From the NCBI RefSeq assembly GCF_900107125.1, contig NZ_FNOU01000019.1, positions 4,849 through 62,378 on the forward strand: a stretch of DNA of 57,530 nt, written 5' to 3'. This document shows, one piece after another, positions 43,903-52,534 of this stretch; the first letter of the stretch is position 1, and every line of letters starts with the position of its first letter. The notes beneath the pieces are model-generated. The model was not told where the DNA came from, searched no databases, and was given only the letters and a program-made list of their open reading frames with translations. Both the position numbers and the translations under genes were made by a program. This DNA is from Eubacterium barkeri. Its GTDB lineage: Bacteria; Bacillota; Clostridia; Eubacteriales; Eubacteriaceae.

Positions 43903-44373
43903 CTAATACTTTGCCAGGATATCTTTCACCTCACCAGGCGTCAGACGACCATAAACCTCTTCATTAATCATCATAACGGGTGCGAGCCCACAGGCGCCTA
44001 CACAGCGTGTCGCATCCACGGAGAATTTTCCATCTTCTGTCGTTTCTCCTACAGTCGTACCGAGAATCCCCACAACCTCGTCCAAAATATCCTGGGAGCC
44101 TCGAACGTAACATGCAGTTCCCAGACACACCCCCACTTTATACTGTCCTTTGGGCTTAAGCGTAAATTGGGAATAGAAGGTCGCCACACCATAAACCTCC
44201 GTTAATGGAACATCCAGCTCATCCGCAATAACTTCCTGCAGTTCCAGTGGCAGGTAGCCGTATTGTTCCTGGGTATCCTGAAGGATACGCATCAAACAAC
44301 CAGGAACTTCCCGGTGTTTTTCGACGATGCCCTTGACAACATCAAGATTATCAGTTGATACATACTCAGCCAA
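43903..44373 (-). CDS. hydC: Hydrogenase subunit HydC (NuoE-like)
   Basis: A 156-residue [2Fe-2S] subunit of NuoE type. A helical N-terminal part (HREVPGCLMRILQDTQEQYG) is followed by a thioredoxin-like domain with ligands in VCLGTACYVRGS and CVGACGLAPVMMIN. It docks with HydB and relays electrons. The start is TTG at 44373, placed six bases behind GAGGAGGAG; the longer frame from 44400 would put the ribosome site inside the coding region. It is the first gene of the structural hydrogenase operon. Confidence 0.93.
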   Translation of the reverse strand: MAEYVSTDNLDVVKGIVEKHREVPGCLMRILQDTQEQYGYLPLELQEVIADELDVPLTEVYGVATFYSQFTLKPKGQYKVGVCLGTACYVRGSQDILDEVVGILGTTVGETTEDGKFSVDATRCVGACGLAPVMMINEEVYGRLTPGEVKDILAKY

Positions 44374-44432
44374 AATTACTCCTCCTCTTTTTCTGCGCAA
44401 TCAAAAGCAAGTGCACATTCTTTACTCTGCTT

Positions 44433-44461
44433 TAGTATAACACACTCCCAAAGCCATGATA
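44433..44461 (-). promoter_or_regulatory. Candidate promoter of the hydC operon
   Basis: Minus-strand TTATCA, 17 bases, TATACT (4 of 6 and 5 of 6 matches), about 60 bases upstream of the TTG start. Coordinates are to within a few bases. Confidence 0.45.
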
Positions 44462-44481
44462 ACATAATTTTCTATATTTTC

Positions 44482-44499
44482 TTGACAAAATAGTATCAA
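44482..44499. promoter_or_regulatory. Operator-like dyad upstream of the hydC promoter
   Basis: TTGACA-AAATAG-TATCAA: 18-base near-palindrome, one mismatch in six-base arms. It sits between the PHP gene stop and the hydC promoter. It is like, but not identical to, Rex sites (TTGTTA-N6-TAACAA). An activator or repressor site for redox control is possible. Confidence 0.35.
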
Positions 44500-44500
44500 T

Positions 44501-45232
44501 TCAATGGACATTGGTACAATTTTGTCCCAATTTTTGCAGTATTGTTGATCGCCTTAAGTCCGGTAAATCTAAAAAATACTTCCGTTCAGCTATATCCTCC
44601 AGACAGTGGGCATCCGACCCCTGAATGAACTGATAGTCCCGAAAGAACCGAAACTTATTTTTAACGGATTCAATATCCCCCACAGCGGAAACCTCCAGGG
44701 TGCTCACTGGCAGCTCCGGAGGGATAAATCCCAGAGATGCCACAAGACTATAGGATTTTCGATCAATGTGTGCCGGTACCAAAATACCCCCAAGGGGGAT
44801 GACCATCTCCATTAAGGCATTGACGCCGATGTCTGTGGCCGAAATCAAGAGTTTATCAAGATGACCGATCACCTCATCCTCTTCATTCAAAATTAACTGT
44901 GGGCCGAAAAAATCCGGTCGATTTGGAATATCCGGAAGGTGCTCATACAAAACAGCATCCAAGGCAAGGGCAGCCTCCAAGGTTTCAAAATACGCTAAAA
45001 TATGGGCCTCTTCCTTAGTGGTCACCTCAATCCCTGGCAATACACAAAGACCTTCCCCTTTGGCCAGTGCCATGATGGCCGGTAAATTTCGGGCGGTGTT
45101 ATGATCTGTCACTGCGATGACATCCAGTTCTTTTAAAAGGGCCATCCCAACAATATTATTGGGTGTCATGGCCTCATCCCCACAGGGCGATAGAATGGAA
45201 TGCATGTGCAGATCCACAGCAGTAGCGGTCAT
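44501..45232 (-). CDS. PHP-domain metal-dependent phosphoesterase
   Basis: The 243 residues show PHP motifs: VDLHMHSILSPCGDE (6-20), VTDHNTARNLPA (about 41), PGIEVTTKEEAHILAYF (about 66), PAHIDRKSYS and QGSDAHCLEDI. Relatives include RNase AM/TrpH-like 5'-3' nucleases and phosphatases. The start overlaps the DRTGG gene stop as ATGA, so both are translated together. It belongs to the regulatory block in front of the hydrogenase genes. The substrate may be a nucleotide or short RNA, but this is not shown. Confidence 0.85.
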   Translation of the reverse strand: MTATAVDLHMHSILSPCGDEAMTPNNIVGMALLKELDVIAVTDHNTARNLPAIMALAKGEGLCVLPGIEVTTKEEAHILAYFETLEAALALDAVLYEHLPDIPNRPDFFGPQLILNEEDEVIGHLDKLLISATDIGVNALMEMVIPLGGILVPAHIDRKSYSLVASLGFIPPELPVSTLEVSAVGDIESVKNKFRFFRDYQFIQGSDAHCLEDIAERKYFLDLPDLRRSTILQKLGQNCTNVH

Positions 45233-45564
45233 TTTATGTCAAAGGATGCCAGCAGTGCACACACTTCAAAAGCATTCTTTTCCGTGGTAAAAAGCGGCAC
45301 CCCTTCCTCCGTTGCCTTAGCTAAGGTATCCGCCTCAATCTCCGCCCCCTCCGGGATAATGACGCAAGCCATCTCTAAAAGGGTGGCCACTGCAATAATA
45401 TTGAGATGGGTTTGGATGGTCACCCAGGCACACCCGTTATCTGCGTTTCCCATCACCCAGCTTAGCAAATCACCAACATAACCGCTTTCAATGACCTGCT
45501 CCGCAATACATTCTGGATTTGCCGGGATAAAACCGTCTAAATTCAATAGATCCTTAACCTTCAT
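45229..45564 (-). CDS. DRTGG-domain protein, copy A
   Basis: A 111-residue single-domain protein: MKVKDLLNLDGFIPANPECI, then IESGYVGDLLSWVMGNADNG, ATLLEMACVIIPEGAEIEAD and VPLFTTEKNAFEVCALL. This follows the DRTGG pattern found beside CBS domains and in phosphotransacetylase-like proteins, thought to bind small ligands. It overlaps the hydrogenase-like gene upstream by 11 bases and the PHP gene downstream. A second, diverged DRTGG protein is encoded at 47337-47696, and the pair may act as ligand-sensing partners. GGAG lies nine bases upstream of the ATG. Confidence 0.75.
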   Translation of the reverse strand: MKVKDLLNLDGFIPANPECIAEQVIESGYVGDLLSWVMGNADNGCAWVTIQTHLNIIAVATLLEMACVIIPEGAEIEADTLAKATEEGVPLFTTEKNAFEVCALLASFDIK

Positions 45565-46912
45565 CGTTTTGTTCTCCTTCTCCATTTTTTTCCATGGGAT
45601 GTCCCATCTGCAGCATTTCACTGGTCAGCTTTGACAGCTCCAAAACCCGATCCTTTAACACGAAAACACAATCAATTTCCCGGGCATGTCCCGTAACAAT
45701 ATCCTCTGCCAGTGCCCGGCAGCCCGGTGCCCCACAGGAGCCACAATCCAGACCCGGAAGACGTTGTTCCAAAATTTCGATTTGCTGCATCTTTTCCAAT
45801 GATCTGGAAAAATCTTCATCCAATGGTTTGAATTCCCTGGACTGAAGAGGATGCTTTCGCCGCAGCCCATCAGCGATAAGGCCATCCTCCGTGGCACAAC
45901 GGATTTTCGGGGTCGTTTCAAATTGTCCACCACTTTCACCCCGGGCCCGGACATCGATGACCATCCGGGCAACAAAATTATTTTCAACAGTCAAGCATCC
46001 GCCAACACATCCGCCAATGCAAGCCAACCCTTCAACAAATTCAATTTCCTCCAGATTACCATTCTCAATTTCCTCTAAAACTGCAATCACATTGGAAATC
46101 CCATGGACGTGGATACTCCGCCGCCCCCCTGCATAACGGCTTTCCCCACCAGAAAGAGCCCAACGATAGCCATCGGGGGTCGCTCTGTGAAGACCCGACT
46201 CTTCCTCCACTATCTTGAGCTGGGCCCGGAGGGGACCATAAATATCCTTTATGGCAATGGCGCCATTGATAATATCATAATTATCATCTTTATTTTCCTG
46301 ATCCTTGACTTCAGTGGCCTTTGCTGCACACGGGGTAATAAAAAACACCCCCACATCCTCTGCTGGTAGGTTTTTTTCCGCCTCCAGACGTCTGCGCACC
46401 ATGCGAGCGGTAACCCCCATGGGTGATTTGAGTGTAGTGATGTTTTTGGTTAGCTCTGGAAAACGGACCTGGATTAACTTAGAGACTGCGGGACAAGCAG
46501 AAGATATAATGGGTCGCGGACGCTCCCTATCTGCAAATTCTTCCCCTAATGCCGATCCAACCACCTCTGCACCATTGGCAACTTCGACCACTTCATCAAA
46601 CCCCAGTGCTTTAAGAGCACTCAGGATGCGGTCAATGGAATATTTAAGTGGATATTGACCAATCAGTGTCGGTGCAACGATGGCAACCCGATAATCAAAT
46701 TCATGAATACTGGCCAAGGTATCCGTCTTGGCTAATTTTGCCCGATGGGGACAAACGCGGATGCATTCCCCACAATCGATACATTTAGATTCAATAATCT
46801 TAGCTTTCCCCTCCCGAACACGGATTGCCCCAGTGGGGCAGCTCCGTAAACAGGTAGTGCAGCCAAGGCATTTATCCCGGTCTAAATAAACCGAATGAAA
46901 GATACTGCCCAT
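45554..46912 (-). CDS. Sensory-type [FeFe]-hydrogenase homologue with RnfB-like Fe-S domain
   Basis: 452 residues: two [4Fe-4S] ferredoxin motifs (CLGCTTCLRSC, CIDCGECIRVC), a short hydrogenase large domain, and a C-terminal CGSCGAPGC-x15-C cluster domain as in RnfB. H-cluster motifs are reduced: L1 SSACPAV, L2 ITPCAAKATEV, L3 ACIGGCVGG; the four cluster cysteines remain. An Ala precedes the L1 Cys, as reported for the sensory hydrogenase HydS, where the proton-transfer Cys is lost. PAS is absent, so it is nearer group D than C. It probably senses H2 or redox state for its ATPase and DRTGG neighbours rather than turning over H2 fast. Confidence 0.8.
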   Translation of the reverse strand: MGSIFHSVYLDRDKCLGCTTCLRSCPTGAIRVREGKAKIIESKCIDCGECIRVCPHRAKLAKTDTLASIHEFDYRVAIVAPTLIGQYPLKYSIDRILSALKALGFDEVVEVANGAEVVGSALGEEFADRERPRPIISSACPAVSKLIQVRFPELTKNITTLKSPMGVTARMVRRRLEAEKNLPAEDVGVFFITPCAAKATEVKDQENKDDNYDIINGAIAIKDIYGPLRAQLKIVEEESGLHRATPDGYRWALSGGESRYAGGRRSIHVHGISNVIAVLEEIENGNLEEIEFVEGLACIGGCVGGCLTVENNFVARMVIDVRARGESGGQFETTPKIRCATEDGLIADGLRRKHPLQSREFKPLDEDFSRSLEKMQQIEILEQRLPGLDCGSCGAPGCRALAEDIVTGHAREIDCVFVLKDRVLELSKLTSEMLQMGHPMEKNGEGEQNDEG

Positions 46913-46930
46913 TTCTACTCTCTTTTCCGG

Positions 46931-47347
46931 TCAGAGGTTGAATTTCATCCGAATCTTCGTACCTTCTCCGACCTTTGATTCTATATGGAAAGTGTCAGCG
47001 TTCTTCTCCATATTGGGAAGACCCATCCCTGCTCCAAAACCCATTTCCCGCACCGAATCGGTGGCGGTAGACCAGCCTTCCGTCATGGCTAAATCCAAGT
47101 TTGGGATACCTGGTCCAACATCCTCCAAAGCCAAAGTAACACAATTGCTTTCTACCATCAGCTTAATACACCCACCATCGGAATGGATCGCTAAGTTCAT
47201 CTCCCCTTCGTAACCCGCGATGGCAATGCGCCTTATAATTTTATTATTAACACCGATCTGCATCAGGCTTTTTTTGATTTTTCGGGAGGCTTCTCCCGCC
47301 TTATCAAAATCACCCCGTTCGACATCGAACTCAAGGTTATAGCTCAT
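46931..47347 (-). CDS. Anti-sigma-like serine kinase (RsbW/SpoIIAB type)
   Basis: A 138-residue cytoplasmic GHKL ATPase: N-box IAGYEGEMNLAIH (about 42-54), G1 EDVGPGIPN, G2 MGFGAGMGLPNMEK. This matches the RsbW/SpoIIAB group, which binds a sigma factor or phosphorylates an STAS antagonist. Neither partner is nearby; instead it lies between a DRTGG gene (overlap of 11 bases) and the sensory hydrogenase homologue. Control of a partner by phosphorylation in response to the hydrogenase-like sensor is an attractive inference. Confidence 0.82.
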   Translation of the reverse strand: MSYNLEFDVERGDFDKAGEASRKIKKSLMQIGVNNKIIRRIAIAGYEGEMNLAIHSDGGCIKLMVESNCVTLALEDVGPGIPNLDLAMTEGWSTATDSVREMGFGAGMGLPNMEKNADTFHIESKVGEGTKIRMKFNL

Positions 47348-47696
47348 TATTTGGTGTCGCTCCCTTCAAACCGTCGCTATACAGAATACCGCAGGATTCA
47401 AACAGTGGCAAATCGGTGGTCATGATAAGCATATCAATATCCCTGGCCATTTTTAAAATTGCCTCTCCTGGGACTTTGGAACGGACAAAAACCACACTGC
47501 GCATATTGGCGATATCAGCCGTATTGAGGACCTGCTTATTCACCAGACCCGTCAAAAGAAGGCCATCATCCTTAGCATAGCGCAGAACATCACTCATTAA
47601 ATCACATCCACAGGCGACGTATACCTCTTCATCCAGATGTTCGCCACCAGTGAGAACGGCAGCATTCAGTAATTGCTTTACTTTCTCCAGTTTCAT
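47337..47696 (-). CDS. DRTGG-domain protein, copy B
   Basis: A 119-residue DRTGG-like protein: MKLEKVKQLLNAAVLTGGEH, VYVACGCDLMSDVLRYAKDD, GLVNKQVLNTADIANMRSVV and MARDIDMLIMTTDLPLFESC. It carries CGCD near residue 30 and could bind metal or sense redox. It is the first gene of the hydrogenase regulatory block, 17 bases behind yhaN, with GGGAG before the ATG. Similar in layout to copy A but clearly diverged. Confidence 0.75.
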   Translation of the reverse strand: MKLEKVKQLLNAAVLTGGEHLDEEVYVACGCDLMSDVLRYAKDDGLLLTGLVNKQVLNTADIANMRSVVFVRSKVPGEAILKMARDIDMLIMTTDLPLFESCGILYSDGLKGATPNNEL

Positions 47697-47713
47697 AGGG
47701 TTCTCCCAATTAT

Positions 47714-50341
47714 TTAGATTCCAATACCAACGTAAGGATAGCCATTATCATCCATAATGTGTTTTTCATCAGCCGTACAGGTAAAGAGCAGGACTTGCGT
47801 ATCTGGTGCCAGAGACGAAATGTATTTGACAGCCTCTGCCTTCCGTTTATCATCGTATTGTACAAAAGGGTCATCCAAAATAATCGGCATTGTTTTTCCC
47901 GCATCCACAATACCGGCAACCCCGAAACGCAGGGCTAAGTAAATTTGATCCATCGTTCCGCCACTTAACTGATCCATCGAAAGGAGTTCCCCGCTTTGGG
48001 GATCTACCACCCGAATCCGCAGCTGATCATCCACCCGGACCTCATGGTATTTCTGGGTGATGCTGTGGATGATACTGCCAATCTTCTGGTTAAGATTTGG
48101 GGCGTTGTCATAATGGGTGCTTTTGAAATAACTTTTAAAGAATTTCTCCGCCAAATCACAGGCACGGATTTCATCCTCATAAACACGAATTTCATTTTCA
48201 AGGGTTTCAATCCTTTCCCGAATTTCTACAGGATTCCCTACCCCATTCATCAATGAGGTGTTTTCTCCCTGAATCCGGGCAATTTCATGATTAAAAGCCT
48301 CAACTGCCTCCCGGGCACGAATTTCTTCTCCATGGCTTCCCGTCATTAATACGGGATCTTCTTCCAGGGTACTGGCCAGGATAAAATCATTCTGAGTCAA
48401 CTCATCATACAGGCGGCGGTTGGCGGCCAGCTTTGCCCGAAGGGCTTCAGCTTCTACGCTTGATGCACAGGCACGGCCGTATTCTTCAATACTGCTGACC
48501 CCCCCCTGCTTCAATGCATCCTCAATAGCTGTACGATATTTATAGCGTTCGTCTTCTAAATCACACTTTTCGTGTTCCAATTCCTCCATGCGAACATTGA
48601 GCCGATCCCCCTCTAAAAGAAGCTTATTGTAACGTTCAAAGATTTCCCGGCACCGTAGGATGAAAGCCTCATAAGCCTCGGGATCTGCCATATTGTACTT
48701 ATCCAATATTTCTTGGCCAGGAGCGACTGGCTCTTCCTGGGCATCGTCCAAAAAGCCTTCAGATCTGTTGTCATCAAAATAAAGATTTTCTTCGTCATCC
48801 TCATCCGATAGTATTGCCCATTGCTCTGCCGTGTTACCAGAAAAGCGGTCTGCGCCAAAGTCTTCTCCATCGTCCAGGTCATCAAAAAAGCCGGCATGCC
48901 CCTGATCTTCCCAGTCCTCATCCTCATCATCCCAGTCGTCATTGTAGGCAGAGTCCCCTGGAGATACCCCCCCATTTTTCAACTCTCGTTTTTGCAGTAT
49001 CAGAATGCCAGCACAGCCTAACCCTGCCAAAAGTCCTATAAAACTCAAAATCACCTGTCCCGCATAGGGCAGTAAGCCCCCAGGATTAATGACCGAAAAG
49101 AGAAAGAAAAGTGCCCCTAGAACAATCCCGATAATAAGGGGCGCTGGGTCAAAACCAATAAAACTTACTGTATCCTCAAGCGTCCCCTTCTTTACCACCA
49201 CTTGAGTTTCCTGCATTTCACCTGATATCTCCGGTAATTGCTCTGGAGTGTAGTGTTGGCTGACTGCCTGTCCATAGGCCAAATAATCTGCTTCAATTTG
49301 TTCCTGGGTAAATCCACCCAGGCTGTTTTCAAATCGGCGGCACCGGCTTGCGATATCCCTTCGCTCTTCATCAATCTGATCCATTTGACGCGTGAGTCGT
49401 GCGATTCGACTGCCAACGGCATCCAAGCTGCTCTGCATGACCTGGAGCTGACCGAAAACCCGATTATCGAGCCCTTCGGCGCTGCTTAATTCCTCAAGCT
49501 GTTTCTCTATGGCATCCCCTTCGGCTTTAATCGCTGCCAGCTTTTCCGCCATTGCGGCCTGTTCCTTGGCGTTTTGAGCCTCTGCTCGGCGTTTGTACTC
49601 ATCACTTCGTCCCTGGGCTTGCTCAATTTTACGCTTGTACTGCTGAATGCGTTTTTGGTTCATTCGAATCTGCCCATAAACCGCTTCGCTTTCACTGAGG
49701 ATTCCCTCAAGATTACGTTTCTCCCGGACCGTCATTCCATAATTGGATTTGCTTTTTCCAGTGGATCCAATGGCTTTCTTTTTACCCTCCAGATAGTCAA
49801 GCACTTTGTTAACGGAGAGTTCATCTCCCGTTTCTGTCGCCATATCCACTAAGCGATCATTGACCTCCCGGGCCAACTCCTCTTCAGACTTCGATGCCAT
49901 TTGTTTGACATTGACCGTATTATTGTACATAACGGAGCTGAAGCCTCCAAAGCCCAGGGGCTGGTATTGACGGGTAACATTATCGTAAGGGTATGTTTCT
50001 GTGATATCCTCCCCTGTAACATTGTCAAAGAGACGGACACCATCTCTGGCCTTTAGGAAATCCCGTTCAATTCGAATATCTTGCCCATTATCATCTTCAA
50101 AAATCATGGTCCCAAAATAACGATCTCCCTGTCGGGGCTTAAAACGATAATAATCATCATTATAGGTTCTTTTTTTGCGATAGGGCTTATAAAAGCCAAA
50201 AAGCATGCCTTCAATAAAATGCTGAATCGTTGATTTTCCAGCCTCATTGCCGCCGTAAATCAGGTTGAAGCCATCAGAAATTTCAATGGTTTTGTTGTGG
50301 AATTTTCCAAAGGCGATGAGGTTAAGTGTTTTTATTTTCAT
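47714..50341 (-). CDS. yhaN: YhaN-like SMC/Rad50-type ATPase with membrane hairpin and acidic insert
   Basis: 875 residues. N-terminal ABC half with Walker A YGGNEAGKST (about 29-38), long coiled coils (about 190-340 and 560-730), and C-terminal half with signature DQLSGGTMDQIYLALR and Walker B MPIILDDPFVQYDD. In the middle two hydrophobic helices (LIIGIVLGALFFLFSV, VILSFIGLLAGLGCAGILIL) are followed by about 80 residues packed with Asp/Glu (DDWDDEDEDWED and more). It pairs with the nuclease YhaO encoded upstream, like SbcC/Rad50 with SbcD/Mre11. A membrane-linked DNA repair or nucleoid role is inferred. Confidence 0.88.
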   Translation of the reverse strand: MKIKTLNLIAFGKFHNKTIEISDGFNLIYGGNEAGKSTIQHFIEGMLFGFYKPYRKKRTYNDDYYRFKPRQGDRYFGTMIFEDDNGQDIRIERDFLKARDGVRLFDNVTGEDITETYPYDNVTRQYQPLGFGGFSSVMYNNTVNVKQMASKSEEELAREVNDRLVDMATETGDELSVNKVLDYLEGKKKAIGSTGKSKSNYGMTVREKRNLEGILSESEAVYGQIRMNQKRIQQYKRKIEQAQGRSDEYKRRAEAQNAKEQAAMAEKLAAIKAEGDAIEKQLEELSSAEGLDNRVFGQLQVMQSSLDAVGSRIARLTRQMDQIDEERRDIASRCRRFENSLGGFTQEQIEADYLAYGQAVSQHYTPEQLPEISGEMQETQVVVKKGTLEDTVSFIGFDPAPLIIGIVLGALFFLFSVINPGGLLPYAGQVILSFIGLLAGLGCAGILILQKRELKNGGVSPGDSAYNDDWDDEDEDWEDQGHAGFFDDLDDGEDFGADRFSGNTAEQWAILSDEDDEENLYFDDNRSEGFLDDAQEEPVAPGQEILDKYNMADPEAYEAFILRCREIFERYNKLLLEGDRLNVRMEELEHEKCDLEDERYKYRTAIEDALKQGGVSSIEEYGRACASSVEAEALRAKLAANRRLYDELTQNDFILASTLEEDPVLMTGSHGEEIRAREAVEAFNHEIARIQGENTSLMNGVGNPVEIRERIETLENEIRVYEDEIRACDLAEKFFKSYFKSTHYDNAPNLNQKIGSIIHSITQKYHEVRVDDQLRIRVVDPQSGELLSMDQLSGGTMDQIYLALRFGVAGIVDAGKTMPIILDDPFVQYDDKRKAEAVKYISSLAPDTQVLLFTCTADEKHIMDDNGYPYVGIGI

Positions 50342-51429
50342 TTGGTACCCCTTTCCTTCAGAACACCCTCCAAACCGTAATAAAGGGCTTTTTTTGCCAC
50401 GGGATCATCCCCAAAGCGCCGCATTTCCTGGATAAAACGTCCAATAATATTATCCTTATTATCCTCGAGTATCCCGTCAATATCCAGATCGTATTCCAAT
50501 TGACTTCCGTCTAATTCCAAATAATAAAAGTGGCTTTGAAGTTCATCGCTCAACCAACCCAGGGATAAGTCCGTATCGCAATAACCCACCAGGTTGATCC
50601 GGAAGAAATCCCGATGACGTTTTTGTTCTCCTGCAATATCGATGACTTTTTCCAGGATATCGTCCATGCTCAAATCAGGGGTGATTTCCACATCAGCAGT
50701 CACGTATTCCCGTTCCTGTATTTTTATAAACTGAGTATGACAACGGTGATTTTCAATTTGTCCGACAATCACCCCATGGTCCCCGGTTTCCCCAAAGTGA
50801 AGGGCTTCTGGGCTACCACAATAGCCCGCTCTTTTTGTGAGCATCTCATACTTGTGAAAATGCCCAAGGGCAACATAGTCGAAATAATCGTAATCTCCAA
50901 TATTCAGTGGCATAAAGTCTGAGACACGACTATAGGCGTCCCCGTGGAGCATCATGATGTTATTGCGGTCTTCCTCCAGCTCCAGGTGTCCTTTAAAGGG
51001 GATATCAGAATAAGCATTTTTCACCCAGCTCAAACCAAAGACTTCTGTTTCCAAAGAAGGAAAATAAATAGACTCCATCCGACCACTATGTAGAATGTTG
51101 ACATTGTCTGGCCAATCCACTAAGCCATATAGCGCAACACTGCTATAATAATCATGATTTCCAGCTAAAATAACCACCTTTGTCATGCTAAGCTTACTGA
51201 ATTTATCCGCAGCCCGGTTAATTTCGCTCATCTCTATTTCATCGGAATCAAACAAATCTCCTGCAATAAGCAGTAAATCAATTTGATTCTTTTCAGCGGT
51301 GTTCAGAATCTTATCAAAGGTCCTCCAAAGATCTGTGCGCTTGTTGCTTCCAAACACGTCGCCATTACGCTTGAAGTGAAACTGGCGCCCCAAGTGCAGG
51401 TCGCCTGTATGTATAAATGATACTTTCAT
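50338..51429 (-). CDS. yhaO: YhaO-like metallophosphoesterase (Mre11/SbcD type)
   Basis: The 363 residues have calcineurin-like motifs HTGDLHLG (6-13), IAGDLFDS (about 58), LAGNHDYY (about 92), MLHGDAYS (about 160) and LGHFHKYE (about 192). A C-terminal capping domain follows. It should be the nuclease partner of the YhaN ATPase in double-strand-end processing. The ATG at 51429 has GGAGGAG nine bases upstream. Its stop overlaps the yhaN start as ATGA. It opens a 12-kb run of minus-strand genes reaching hydA. Confidence 0.9.
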   Translation of the reverse strand: MKVSFIHTGDLHLGRQFHFKRNGDVFGSNKRTDLWRTFDKILNTAEKNQIDLLLIAGDLFDSDEIEMSEINRAADKFSKLSMTKVVILAGNHDYYSSVALYGLVDWPDNVNILHSGRMESIYFPSLETEVFGLSWVKNAYSDIPFKGHLELEEDRNNIMMLHGDAYSRVSDFMPLNIGDYDYFDYVALGHFHKYEMLTKRAGYCGSPEALHFGETGDHGVIVGQIENHRCHTQFIKIQEREYVTADVEITPDLSMDDILEKVIDIAGEQKRHRDFFRINLVGYCDTDLSLGWLSDELQSHFYYLELDGSQLEYDLDIDGILEDNKDNIIGRFIQEMRRFGDDPVAKKALYYGLEGVLKERGTK

Positions 51430-51464
51430 TCGAATGGTCTCCTCCATTGCACATAATTAGTATT

Positions 51465-51493
51465 ATTATAGCACAGGAAATAGGGGATATAAA
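51465..51493 (-). promoter_or_regulatory. Promoter of yhaO-yhaN
   Basis: Minus-strand TTTATA, 17 bases, perfect TATAAT, 36 bases before the start codon. Confidence 0.6.
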
Positions 51494-51631
51494 AGAAAAC
51501 TTAAGGAGAAGTAAAGTAAAGAATCGCTTTATCCATTCCTTACAATTCTGTAATCCTGAATCTATATATTTATCGAATTCTTTGTGGTAAAATAAAATTT
51601 AAATTTAAAGAAAGCGAGGAACGCATCGTTC

Positions 51632-52465
51632 ATGTTTTTCGAAATTTTAAAGGCAGCTTTATTCGGTATCGTACAGGGAATTACCGAGTGGCTCCCCATT
51701 AGCAGTACTGGTCATATGATTCTATTGGAGGAGTTCATCCATATGAACGTTTCAAAGGACTTCTGGGATATGTTCCTGGTCGTGATCCAATTTGGCTCCA
51801 TTCTGGCTGTTCTCCTGCTGTATTTCCATAAGCTTAACCCCTTCTCCGGTACCAAAACACCAGTGGAGAAAAAGAAAACCTGGAATCTTTGGGCCAAGAT
51901 TATCGTCGCCATGCTGCCTGCCGCTATCATTGGTCTTCCTTTGGACGATTGGTTTAATACCCACTTTTATAATTTTATCAGCGTCGCCATTGCTCTGATT
52001 GTCTATGGGATTGCCTTTATCGTCATTGAAAATCGGAATAAGCATCGACAGTTCAAAATCAATTCCCTGGATGAGCTGAGTTTTAAAACAGCCTTGGGAA
52101 TCGGCTTTTTTCAGGCACTCTCCATTATCCCGGGGACTTCACGTTCAGGCTCGACCATCCTTGGGGCATCCATTTTGGGAACATCCCGTAAAGTCGCCGC
52201 TGAATTTTCCTTCTTTCTGGCGGTTCCGGTTATGCTGGGCGCCAGTCTAATGAAGCTGCTTAAATTCTTTATCCGTACCGGCTTTGGCTTTTCTGGAACT
52301 GAGGCCGCAGTGCTTCTTGTTGGGATGGTGGTGGCTTTTATCGTTTCAGTCTTTGTCATTAAATTCTTAATGAGCTATATTCGGAAGCATGACTTCAAAG
52401 TCTTTGGATACTACCGGATTATCCTTGGGATCATCGTTCTGATTTACGCTGCTCTCTTTGCTTAG
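51632..52465 (+). CDS. uppP: Undecaprenyl-diphosphatase
   Basis: Membrane phosphatase that recycles the undecaprenyl carrier for cell-wall synthesis and gives bacitracin tolerance. The 277 residues show the two BacA motifs: [20 protein letters not shown] (12-31) and [15 protein letters not shown] (about 169-183), with about eight transmembrane segments. The ribosome site (GAGG, twelve bases upstream) is weak. No firm promoter or terminator was found; the downstream T-box unit has its own promoter. Confidence 0.96.
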   Translation: MFFEILKAALFGIVQGITEWLPISSTGHMILLEEFIHMNVSKDFWDMFLVVIQFGSILAVLLLYFHKLNPFSGTKTPVEKKKTWNLWAKIIVAMLPAAIIGLPLDDWFNTHFYNFISVAIALIVYGIAFIVIENRNKHRQFKINSLDELSFKTALGIGFFQALSIIPGTSRSGSTILGASILGTSRKVAAEFSFFLAVPVMLGASLMKLLKFFIRTGFGFSGTEAAVLLVGMVVAFIVSVFVIKFLMSYIRKHDFKVFGYYRIILGIIVLIYAALFA

Positions 52466-52499
52466 AAAACTTTTTCTTTAGATTTATTTTATTCTATCC

Positions 52500-52528
52500 T
52501 TGACAAATAAAAAAATGTCAAGTAGAAT
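52500..52528 (+). promoter_or_regulatory. Promoter of the leuA T-box unit
   Basis: Perfect TTGACA, 17 bases, TAGAAT. TTGACA is also the left arm of an inverted repeat with TGTCAA at 52516-52521. Confidence 0.8.
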
Positions 52529-52534
52529 ACTGGT

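Noticed and set aside
44482..44499. Plus-strand TTGACA as promoter
   Set aside because: No -10 hexamer at 16-18 bases and no plus-strand gene follows; kept only as a possible operator.
45554..46912. Annotation as a catalytic uptake or production hydrogenase
   Set aside because: L1 and L3 motifs are altered and the flanking genes are regulatory; a sensor role fits better.
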